Of a DNA stretch of 64,000 nt, positions 52,478-60,804 are shown piece by piece (the first letter of the stretch is position 1; every line of letters begins with the position of its first letter). Position numbers and translations under genes: made by a program. Source of the DNA: Ignavibacteria bacterium UBA2373 (GTDB lineage Bacteria; Bacteroidota; Ignavibacteria; Kapaibacteriales; UBA961). The stretch is from positions 79,997 through 143,996 of the forward strand of contig DDTD01000005.1 in the NCBI GenBank assembly GCA_002344005.1. Reading direction: 5' to 3'. The notes below the pieces were generated by a model. That model did not search any database. It worked only from the letters and a program-made list of their open reading frames with translations, and had not been told where the DNA came from.

Positions 52478-53809
52478 TTAATTGTCTATCATTTGAAAAA
52501 TACGAGTTGTTTCTTTTTCTAAAGCCAATTTCATTTCACGCACTTCATCGCATACAGGTACTAATTCACGAATCAGCGATTCGAGAGCTCGTTTATTGTG
52601 ATGGACAGTTTGGTCAATACCTGTGACTTTTTCTTTAAGCCATTCAAGCAAAGTCATGCGCAAATGTGTTGTGGAAAGAATTTGTTGTAAGGGTTGTTGC
52701 AAAATTGTATGATCTTCTTCAATATGTTCCAAAAGATTTTCATAAGCTATAAGCATACGTATTTGCTCAAAACCATTACCTGCATTGAGTGATTTATAGA
52801 CTGCGTTATATGATTTTTTGAATTGTTGAATTTCTTCCGGTAAACCAACGGTGGCAAACATCAAATATAATTGTTCCACATCCTCTTTTTCGGCAAGTGT
52901 CGAACCGCGCATAAACGATACAGCCCTTAATAAATCGAGCGCTTTTGCTTGAGTACGCGGCGAAATATAAAAGTCATTGTAATCTGCCGTGGATTGTCCT
53001 TTGTTTTTTTCCCGCAAACTTCTATTGCGTGTATATTCATAATGGCGAATAACAAGATTGGCAAAATATAATGTCTCGGCACTGATACGAAAATTTAAGG
53101 TTGTATCCACACCGGTAATCATCTGTTGCAAACGGCGCAAATCTTTGTAGGAAATCTTTTGGGGAGGAGTAATGACTCTGCCTGAGTGATGGGAATATTG
53201 CAAAGCAATTTTAAATTGAACAAGAGGGTCTTTGTCAGGTAAAATAATTGCTTTAAATAAAAATCTGTCTAAAATAGCTTCTGTTACTTCACTTATACGT
53301 AAATAATTGGTTGCTGCAACCACACTGTGGATATGTGATTGTACATTTTGTACACCGCGAATCAATTTGCGCTCATTGAGTAATGATAATAAAGCCCGTA
53401 AAGTAAAATCATTAGCATCGAAAATTTCATCAATAAACCCAAATTCACTTTCTACAAGAGAACCTTCTGTATTATGAAATATTTTTCCTGTTTTTAATAA
53501 TTCTATATCCAGCCCACCGAAATACGTATCGGGTTGTTGTTCTTTGCTTGCTTGTACCCTGAAAATACGTGCATCCTCGAAAATTGCAAATAATTGTTCT
53601 GCTAACAGTGATTTCCCCGACCCTGTGCGGCTTTGCAATAATAAATGTTCCCCCGTGAGAAAGGCATAAATAGCTTGTTCGATAACTTCCTCGCGATTTA
53701 TGACCCTTCTGCCGACAAATTCCGCCGCTTGTTTTAAACGCAGCGCATTATGTTCTAAGGAAAAGCCCTCAATTGTTGGTAATGTTCCGGAATGTGCATT
53801 TGCAAACAT
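52478..53809 (-). CDS. RavA-type MoxR AAA+ ATPase
   Basis: The 443-residue protein has Walker A LLLQSRTGSGKSLLAEQLF, then FRVQASKEQQPDTYFGGLDI, Walker B EFGFIDEIFDANDFTLRALLSLLNERKLI, sensor AATNYLRISEVTEAILDRFLFK and a C-terminal helical part, as in RavA-subfamily ATPases. RavA in E. coli works with the VWA protein ViaA; the partner here may be the DUF58 protein at 50252-51586. It is the first gene of its operon. Confidence 0.9.
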   Translation of the reverse strand: MFANAHSGTLPTIEGFSLEHNALRLKQAAEFVGRRVINREEVIEQAIYAFLTGEHLLLQSRTGSGKSLLAEQLFAIFEDARIFRVQASKEQQPDTYFGGLDIELLKTGKIFHNTEGSLVESEFGFIDEIFDANDFTLRALLSLLNERKLIRGVQNVQSHIHSVVAATNYLRISEVTEAILDRFLFKAIILPDKDPLVQFKIALQYSHHSGRVITPPQKISYKDLRRLQQMITGVDTTLNFRISAETLYFANLVIRHYEYTRNRSLREKNKGQSTADYNDFYISPRTQAKALDLLRAVSFMRGSTLAEKEDVEQLYLMFATVGLPEEIQQFKKSYNAVYKSLNAGNGFEQIRMLIAYENLLEHIEEDHTILQQPLQQILSTTHLRMTLLEWLKEKVTGIDQTVHHNKRALESLIRELVPVCDEVREMKLALEKETTRIFQMIDN

Positions 53810-53819
53810 ATAACCCCGC

Positions 53820-54653
53820 TTAAAAAATATAGGTAATAGCTAATCCCGTTTGTATGGGCATGATGCGCCATACACCGGAGTGTTGAATCTTTTGTGTCGA
53901 ATGTCGTTCATTTTCGGCATCCACAACCGTATAAGTGGCAAAACTACCGACTATTGCGCCCAAAACAACATCCGACAACCAATGCTTGTCTTTGTACATA
54001 CGCGCAAAACCTGTGCTTGCTGCCAATCCATAAAGTCCGGCTGTTGCCCACCAACGCTGTATGCGTGCACTTAATACGCCGCTGACGGTAAAGGCAATTG
54101 TGGAGTGACCCGACGGAAAAGACCATCGCTCATCGCCCCAATGGAAAGGCGAAAATGAACCGTGCCCTTCGTTTAAATATGGTCTTGCTCTGCCTATGAC
54201 ATATTTACCGAGTGTTGTCAATGTGCCGCCGATAATTAATGCCTCGCCCAACATTCTCCCCGTTGTACGGATATATTCATCATCGAAAAGAAGCCCCCCG
54301 CCATACAAACCTACTGTCAATAAAGCCGGAGCCGCCAAATCACCATACTGATTAGCTATCTCCATAGCTTTGTCCATCGTGCCGGTGCGTAGAGAAGAGT
54401 TTTGTATATCGCTGCGCAAAGATTCATCGCCCAGAGTGCTTGCGGCAACCAGACCCGTTGCAATACCCAGATGGATAACATTATACTCCTGTACCGAAAC
54501 TAAACGGTTACCTGCATAACCTACTGTGGAAAATGCTGTGGAAATATCATCCCATATCACCGATGGTATGGTGCGTGTTGAATCGTCCGCATAGAGTTCA
54601 ACACTACGTAAGCATAGAGTAATCAAACAAATCGCACCAAAAAGTATATTCAT
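53820..54653 (-). CDS. PAP2-superfamily membrane phosphatase
   Basis: The 277-residue protein carries the three PAP2 motifs: KYVIGRARP, SFPSGHST and GFARMYKDKHWLSDVVLG, whose arginine and histidines form the acid phosphatase site. It has a signal peptide or N-terminal helix and few hydrophobic stretches, so it may be a periplasmic form. Substrates may be lipid phosphates such as undecaprenyl pyrophosphate. It is upstream of the MoxR gene with a 10-base gap and may be in that operon. Confidence 0.9.
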   Translation of the reverse strand: MNILFGAICLITLCLRSVELYADDSTRTIPSVIWDDISTAFSTVGYAGNRLVSVQEYNVIHLGIATGLVAASTLGDESLRSDIQNSSLRTGTMDKAMEIANQYGDLAAPALLTVGLYGGGLLFDDEYIRTTGRMLGEALIIGGTLTTLGKYVIGRARPYLNEGHGSFSPFHWGDERWSFPSGHSTIAFTVSGVLSARIQRWWATAGLYGLAASTGFARMYKDKHWLSDVVLGAIVGSFATYTVVDAENERHSTQKIQHSGVWRIMPIQTGLAITYIF

Positions 54654-54882
54654 TGCAGCTATGGTATGTGTAAGGATACTTCAATTCTTTTGAATGCAAT
54701 TTCGTAAAATTTTTCTGAGAAAGTATAATGTCTATAACAAATGAACGAAATCTTCATAGTATTTTGCATCGTAAAAACGTCTGTGAATAAGAAATTACCC
54801 TGCGAGGTGTTGAAATTGTATGCCAATATCTTCAAGGTATTTTCACAGAGAATATTGCGGACATCATCAAGGATTGGGAACT

Positions 54883-55683
54883 ATGAACAGAACAGTATCA
54901 CGCGCAGTCTATTGTGCAGCAATGATATGCACATTTTTATGTATTACATCATTCTCACCGGGTGAAGGTAAACGTTATGTACCTAATGAGTCTTTTGGCT
55001 TCGGTGAACGCTTAGAATTTCGTGTCGGCTATAAATTTATCACCGCCGGAACAGCATATTTCCATGTCTTGCCTGAACCGATAATACGTAATGGACAGCA
55101 ATGTTATGATGTTCGTTTTCAAGTGCGTTCATTACAAAGTTTAGAATGGCTGTATCGTGTCAAAGATGATTATAGAACCGTCTTGGATGTTGATGGCATT
55201 TTCCCTTATGAATTTGAACAACATATTCGCGAAGGTGGTTATAAACGCGACTTTAAAGCTACTTTCGACCAAGTGCAAAATGTGGCACGCACCACCGAAG
55301 GCGAATTTTCTGTAACACCATTCATTCATGATGTGGTATCGGCATTCTATTATGTCAGAACCTTAGACTTACAAAATAAAAAAAAGGGTGAAATTATACC
55401 CCTCAAAAACTTTTTTGACAAAAAAACGCATGATTTGGGCGTAAAAATTCTGGGTAAACAAACCATCGAAGTAGAAGCCGGTACATTCCGCTGTATTGTT
55501 ATAGAACCATTGGTTGTAGAAGGAGGGCTCTTTAAAGCAGATGGGAAAATATTAATCTGGGTTTCCGACGATGAAAGAAAAATACCCGTAAAAGTAGCTA
55601 CAAAAATACCTATCGGCTCCATAGACACAGAATTAACATCATATAAGGGATTACGCGGTCCTTTACAGTCTTTAGTGCAATAA
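54883..55683 (+). CDS. DUF3108 exported protein, second copy
   Basis: With the ATG at 54883 (MNRTVSRAVYCAAMICTFLCITSF) the protein has 266 residues and a signal peptide. It opens with SFGFGERLEFRVGYKFITAGTAYFHVL and closes with DGKILIWVSDDERKIPVKVATKIPIGSIDTELTSYKG, a stronger DUF3108 match than the copy at 44844. Family members fold as lipocalin-like beta barrels; the function is unknown. It is followed by the globin gene after 13 bases. Confidence 0.87.
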   Translation: MNRTVSRAVYCAAMICTFLCITSFSPGEGKRYVPNESFGFGERLEFRVGYKFITAGTAYFHVLPEPIIRNGQQCYDVRFQVRSLQSLEWLYRVKDDYRTVLDVDGIFPYEFEQHIREGGYKRDFKATFDQVQNVARTTEGEFSVTPFIHDVVSAFYYVRTLDLQNKKKGEIIPLKNFFDKKTHDLGVKILGKQTIEVEAGTFRCIVIEPLVVEGGLFKADGKILIWVSDDERKIPVKVATKIPIGSIDTELTSYKGLRGPLQSLVQ

Positions 55684-55696
55684 TTCATACACAGCA

Positions 55697-56092
55697 ATGA
55701 CAACAGAACAAAAAAGAATATTATATAGGCAATTACAGAGTATTAATAATCATGGAACGGAGTTTGTCAGCGAATTTTACAGACGATTGTTCGAACAATA
55801 CCCGCATTTGAGAGTAATGTTCAAATCTACATTGTCTGAGCAATACACGAAGTTTATGAGTATGTTGTCCATTATTATTAAAGGAATGGGAAATCCGTCA
55901 ATCATAGTCCCGCTCATTGCCGAAATGGGCGAATCACATAAAAGTTATGGTGTATTACCGCATCATTATACAATTATAGAAGACATCTTTCTTTCAGTAC
56001 TCCGCGATACATTCCCCGATGACTATAATGATGAAATAGAACAAGCATGGAAGCAAGCTTTTCAATTTATGTCACGAATAATGCAAGAATAA
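55697..56092 (+). CDS. Single-domain globin (flavohemoglobin/Vgb-like)
   Basis: The 131-residue protein is a globin related to the bacterial flavohemoglobin globin domain: FYRRLFEQYPHLRVMFK in helices B-C, and the proximal histidine H81 in MGESHKSYGVLPHHYTIIEDIFL, which aligns with KHxxxGVxxxHY of Vitreoscilla hemoglobin. No reductase domain follows. It may bind O2, NO or act as a sensor. It is co-oriented with the DUF3108 gene. Confidence 0.9.
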   Translation: MTTEQKRILYRQLQSINNHGTEFVSEFYRRLFEQYPHLRVMFKSTLSEQYTKFMSMLSIIIKGMGNPSIIVPLIAEMGESHKSYGVLPHHYTIIEDIFLSVLRDTFPDDYNDEIEQAWKQAFQFMSRIMQE

Positions 56093-56159
56093 AGGATAGA
56101 GTAAGCGGACAGAAAAATTTATCCAAATAATAAAAGAACTTAATTTATTGGATATATTT

Positions 56160-59100
56160 ATGAAAAAAATTCTGATTATGCTCGTAGTATGTATTGCGCA
56201 ATACGCTATTGTCAATGCACAAATAAAAGAACAAAATACTGAATCCATTGATGAAGCATGGAAGTATATATCGGCAATGGATTATTCCAAAGCAGAGCAA
56301 TTACTGCTAGCTGCCACAAGTACAAGTCCCGAATCCGCCGTGCGTGCGCATCTGTCATTGATGTATTTGTATTCATTTCAGCGACGCTACAGCGAAGCCG
56401 AGCAACAATTCCAATCATGTATATCACGTTCGCGTAATCCCTATCCTTATTTTTATGCCGGAATATTTAAAAATTTTTCTCATGTTTTTCAAGGAAAAGA
56501 ATATTCGTCTTTCAGCCGTTTATTGGAAACAATGAAAGAAGATAATAATGCTCCGGGTATTTTGCGAGCATCTTCTGCCGAACTTTTAGCACAAATTTTG
56601 ACAAAACAGGGCGATATAGCCAAAGCACAAAAGAATTATGATTTTATCGGAGCCATTGCCACATGGGCTTTAATCGGTCCTTTCGATAATGTGGGCGGCT
56701 CGGGATATGATACCGACTATATGCCCGAAAAAAGCTATGAGCCGGAAAAAGAATATTCGGCGATGAATGGCATTGTTGCTAAATGGTTTACACCCCCGGC
56801 GCAAAGGCGTGATTATTGGATTGATTTTACACGTTTTTTCCCCTATTCGGATGCAGTGTTTTATGCCATCACGTATGTGTACAGTGACAATAATGCCAAT
56901 GTGCATATTCGGGTAGGTACAAGCGGTGCAATGAAAACGTGGTGCAATGATAATCTTATTATCAGTGAACCGGAAGAAACCAATAATGATGTTGATACCT
57001 ATATAGCCCCTGTGCAATTACAAAAAGGATGGAATAAAATTTTAGTCAAAGTATGTAATTCCGAGCTTGACAGAGTAAATTTTCTCTTGCGTATTACCGA
57101 TACCAAAGGCAACCCTTTACCCGGATTGCGTTATACAACCGATAAACAGACTTATACACCATCAGTGGAAAAATCCGCATCTGTACTTGAGAATGAATTT
57201 GCGGTTTTTTTACGAAATTATGTCGAAAAAAATCCCACTCATATTGAGCATAGTTTATTGCTTGCAGATGCTTATTTGCGTAATGAACAAACTGAAAAAG
57301 CTGAAATAATATTACGTGATGCACTGAGAGTATTGCCCAAATCGCCGGTATTGCTCGAGGCAATGCTGGATGTCTATGGTCGAGGGAAAAAATACGATGA
57401 AGTGACAACAACGCTTGAAACTCTTGCTACCATAGATTCTACAAATCCTACCGCTATTGATTATCGGTTCCGTGAATATATAAAAAATGAGCAATTCGAT
57501 CGTGCAGCAGATTTAGTAGAAATTGTAAGAAAACAAGCACCTGCGTCGGAGCGTTATTATCAATTTGCTCTTGAATTGGCAGCAGCACGCAAAAGTGAAC
57601 AAATATTACCTTTAATCAAAGAAGCATTTACTGCATTCCCTCTCTCTTTGCGCTTTGCCACTATTTATTCCGGCTATATTATAGAAACAATGCAAGATAA
57701 AGATGGAGCAATTGCAATTTTACGCAATGTACTGAAAGAAAATTACAGTGTAGATGTATTGTCCTATATTGCCGCGATACAAGTAAAAGATGCACCATCA
57801 CTTGATGCCGGTTTGGCAACCTATAATGCAATGATTGAATTAGATCCGGCATCACCGGGCATATATTCCCAAATTGCTTCGCTTTATTCAAGCAGAGAGC
57901 AATTCCGTAAATCACTGGAATATTTGCAAAAATCTCTCGAATTTTGTCCCACATGCGGCAATATTTATGAAAGAATTGCTGATGCCTACAAAAATTTACA
58001 AGATAAAGAACAAGCATTGCTCAATTATAAAAAATCCCTACAGTTTTATCCTTTCGACTTTGATGTACGCACGGTCATTCGTGATCTTGAAGGCAAAAAA
58101 CCTTTGTTTTCTGTGCTGCCGATGTATAATATTGACAGTGTCATTAAAGTTGCTCCATCGCGTTCTGCATACCCTGCCGATCCCGCTGTGATATTACTCA
58201 ATGATGAAGTCGTGGTCGTGCATCCCGAAGGTGGTTATGAAGTATTGGGTACACAGGTTGTGAAAGTACTCAATAAACAAGGGGTGGATAATTTCAAGGA
58301 AATGCGACTTCCCGGTTATGTTGAAAAAGCAGTGGTGATAAAACCAAATGGCACACAAATAAAAGCAGATATTGCCAGTGGTGAAGTGGTATTTAAAACA
58401 CTTGAGGAAAATGATATTATCTTCATAAAAACACGAGGACAATATATTGAGGGCGGTTATTTCTTGCATCACTATTATCAAACTTCTTATTTTGAATCAA
58501 CTCATCCGGTTTTACTGACACGATATGCGCTTGTAACACCAGATGACATGAAGTTGACAATAAAAACACAACAGATGACCGAACAACCGGAAAAAAGAAA
58601 TACCGAACTTGGTATAATGCGTTCATGGGTGGCAGAAAATTTACCTGCTATCAAATTTGAAACAGGTATGCCATCATGGGAAGAAATAGGTAAATGGGTA
58701 AAAATCACTACTATTCCTTCGTGGAAAGAACTCTCTTCATGGTATGGAAAAATTACGAAATCTAAAATTAAATCATCCTATGAAATAAAAGAGAAAACAG
58801 CCGAAGTGCTGGGAAAAGAGCCATTAACCGAAGAACAGAAGATAAAAAAAATATATGAATTTATTACTTCACAAATACGATACAGCTATGTGCCTTTCCG
58901 TCAAAATGGATGGGTGCCGCAAAAAGCCCGCGATGTACTTACAACAAAAATAGGCGATTGTAAAGATGTAGCAACTCTCGGTATTGCTATGCTTAATGAA
59001 GCTGGTATTAAAGCCGATTATGTTTTAGTCAATACAGCCATCAAAGCAATAGATATTCAGTTACCCTCACCCGTATTCGATCATGCGATTGCCACTATCC

Positions 59101-59918
59101 ATACAAATAAGGGAAGAAAATATGTTGATCTTACAACTAATCATTATTCCGTCAATTCTATACCAAGCGGTGATTTGGACGTTATGTGCTTGGAAATTAA
59201 TACCGATAATTCGGATAAATTAATTACTTTAAACCGCGATAATTTTGAAAAAACACAAAGTGAGGTTTTCTCAAAAGTAACAATTGATGGAAATAATATG
59301 CTCACATTACAACAACGGACTACATTAAGCGGCACAATGGCGGCTTCGTATCGCAGCACGTATGCGGAAGAGGGCTATGATGAAATAAAAAAAATGGTGG
59401 GCGAATGGCTTGGTTCAACCTATCCGGGCGTTGAAGTTGATACTGTCTGGACAAATGATATTGAACAAAGAGATATTCCTTTTGAACAAAATGTACATTT
59501 TTCTGTCCCTAATTTTATTAGTGAATCCGGCAGCTATCGTATGTTGCAAATTCCTTGGGTGCACCCCTTAGAACCGGATGAATCTGTTTCCTATAAAGAA
59601 AGAAAATATCCCCTCGAATATTATTATACCAGCGATATTATTCGTGAAAAAATCGAAATTACTTTGCCTTCACATCTTGAGCCATTAGAGTTGATGCCAA
59701 TCACAAAATATAGTTGTCCTATTGCCGATTATGAGGTTAAACGCTCATTTAATAAAGGCATATTGTTGTTAGAAAGAATATATACCATAAAAAAACGATC
59801 GGCTTCTGTTGCCGAATATCAATCCATCAAAGAATTTATCAATAATGTTGTGCGCGAAGACGATAAACGTATGTTGCTGGGCGAAATAAAAAAAGCTAAA
59901 ACAAAAGGGAAAAAATGA
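56160..59918 (+). CDS. Large exported TPR / DUF3857 / transglutaminase-like protein
   Basis: The 1252-residue protein has a signal peptide (ILIMLVVCIAQYAIVNAQ). Residues about 25-640 hold TPR repeats around a beta domain (WALIGPFDNVGG, HIRVGTSGAMKTW) ; then comes a DUF3857 domain (GGYEVLGTQVVKVLNKQGVDNFKEMRLPGY) and a transglutaminase-like core with C934 in IGDCKDVATL, H975 in FDHAIA and D990 in YVDLT, a full catalytic triad. The start at 56160 fits the signal peptide better than 56148. Function is unknown; peptide cleavage or cross-linking in the periplasm is possible. The stop overlaps the next gene by 4 bases. Confidence 0.88.
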   Translation: MKKILIMLVVCIAQYAIVNAQIKEQNTESIDEAWKYISAMDYSKAEQLLLAATSTSPESAVRAHLSLMYLYSFQRRYSEAEQQFQSCISRSRNPYPYFYAGIFKNFSHVFQGKEYSSFSRLLETMKEDNNAPGILRASSAELLAQILTKQGDIAKAQKNYDFIGAIATWALIGPFDNVGGSGYDTDYMPEKSYEPEKEYSAMNGIVAKWFTPPAQRRDYWIDFTRFFPYSDAVFYAITYVYSDNNANVHIRVGTSGAMKTWCNDNLIISEPEETNNDVDTYIAPVQLQKGWNKILVKVCNSELDRVNFLLRITDTKGNPLPGLRYTTDKQTYTPSVEKSASVLENEFAVFLRNYVEKNPTHIEHSLLLADAYLRNEQTEKAEIILRDALRVLPKSPVLLEAMLDVYGRGKKYDEVTTTLETLATIDSTNPTAIDYRFREYIKNEQFDRAADLVEIVRKQAPASERYYQFALELAAARKSEQILPLIKEAFTAFPLSLRFATIYSGYIIETMQDKDGAIAILRNVLKENYSVDVLSYIAAIQVKDAPSLDAGLATYNAMIELDPASPGIYSQIASLYSSREQFRKSLEYLQKSLEFCPTCGNIYERIADAYKNLQDKEQALLNYKKSLQFYPFDFDVRTVIRDLEGKKPLFSVLPMYNIDSVIKVAPSRSAYPADPAVILLNDEVVVVHPEGGYEVLGTQVVKVLNKQGVDNFKEMRLPGYVEKAVVIKPNGTQIKADIASGEVVFKTLEENDIIFIKTRGQYIEGGYFLHHYYQTSYFESTHPVLLTRYALVTPDDMKLTIKTQQMTEQPEKRNTELGIMRSWVAENLPAIKFETGMPSWEEIGKWVKITTIPSWKELSSWYGKITKSKIKSSYEIKEKTAEVLGKEPLTEEQKIKKIYEFITSQIRYSYVPFRQNGWVPQKARDVLTTKIGDCKDVATLGIAMLNEAGIKADYVLVNTAIKAIDIQLPSPVFDHAIATIHTNKGRKYVDLTTNHYSVNSIPSGDLDVMCLEINTDNSDKLITLNRDNFEKTQSEVFSKVTIDGNNMLTLQQRTTLSGTMAASYRSTYAEEGYDEIKKMVGEWLGSTYPGVEVDTVWTNDIEQRDIPFEQNVHFSVPNFISESGSYRMLQIPWVHPLEPDESVSYKERKYPLEYYYTSDIIREKIEITLPSHLEPLELMPITKYSCPIADYEVKRSFNKGILLLERIYTIKKRSASVAEYQSIKEFINNVVREDDKRMLLGEIKKAKTKGKK

Positions 59919-60496
59919 CCGATTTCAATAATCATAGTCACACTAAACAAACGATACGAAAGATATTGTCACGCAAAAGAGAGCAATTATCACATACTGA
60001 AAGAGAACAGTACTCCTTCCACATTACCGAAACACTTTTGTCATTGGACATTATCGCAAAAGCAAACCGAGTACATTGTTATATGTCATTCGGGTCTGAA
60101 GTATCTACATCTTTATTGATGGAAGTCTTATTTTCTCAGAAAAAGCAAGTATATGTACCTGTGGTTCATGATGATATATTATTACATGCACAAGTCAATA
60201 GCGGTACTCAATGGGATAAAGATTTCTTTGGTATTCCTACGCCGATTGCGCCCACGATATCTACACATGCAATGATGCTGCATGATAATGATTGCATTAT
60301 TATTCCCATGCTTGGCTTCGATTCTCAATGTATGAGATTGGGATATGGTAAAGGATATTATGATAAATTTTTACCGGAAACTAAGGGAATAAAAATTGGG
60401 CTTGCTTTTTCTTGTCAGTACTATGATTATATCCCCGCTGATTCACATGATATTCCTATGAATTGTATTATCACGGAAACGCAGATTTTTTCATAG
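59915..60496 (+). CDS. 5-formyltetrahydrofolate cyclo-ligase
   Basis: The enzyme turns 5-formyl-THF into 5,10-methenyl-THF with ATP. The 193-residue protein has KQTIRKILSRKREQLS, YMSFGSEVSTSLLME, KDFFGIPTP (where family members have GIPEP), and the hallmark IIPMLGFDSQCMRLGYGKGYYDKFL, then GLAFSCQ. Length is normal. It overlaps the preceding gene by 4 bases (ATGA), so it is translated from the same message. Confidence 0.92.
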   Translation: MTDFNNHSHTKQTIRKILSRKREQLSHTEREQYSFHITETLLSLDIIAKANRVHCYMSFGSEVSTSLLMEVLFSQKKQVYVPVVHDDILLHAQVNSGTQWDKDFFGIPTPIAPTISTHAMMLHDNDCIIIPMLGFDSQCMRLGYGKGYYDKFLPETKGIKIGLAFSCQYYDYIPADSHDIPMNCIITETQIFS

Positions 60497-60721
60497 AATT
60501 TCTATATGTCAATGGAGTTACTATTTCTTTTCACTCGATTGCATTACTATCGGTGAAAATGTAAGATTATATTTCTATTTGTCAGATATTTGAGTTGTAC
60601 CTGAAATACGATAGTATATAATAAATGTGAATTTCTATCACACTTTTTGCCTTGCTATGCCTGATTGTACCTGTTTTATACTGCCGTCCATTTTTGTTCA
60701 TTTACATACTTGCAATACTAT

Positions 60722-60760
60722 AAAAAACCCCTGCACAATATTGTTTATATCATGCAGGGG
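60722..60760 (-). terminator. Rho-independent terminator after the T9SS-secreted protein gene
   Basis: On the minus strand CCCCTGCA and TGCAGGGG form a perfect 8-base stem with a 17-base loop, followed by six T. The remaining part of the 308-base gap between 60497 and 60804 holds nothing that I can recognise. Confidence 0.85.
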
Positions 60761-60804
60761 AATGTGATAAGTATAATAATCTTTTTTAAAAGACTATGGT
60801 GATA

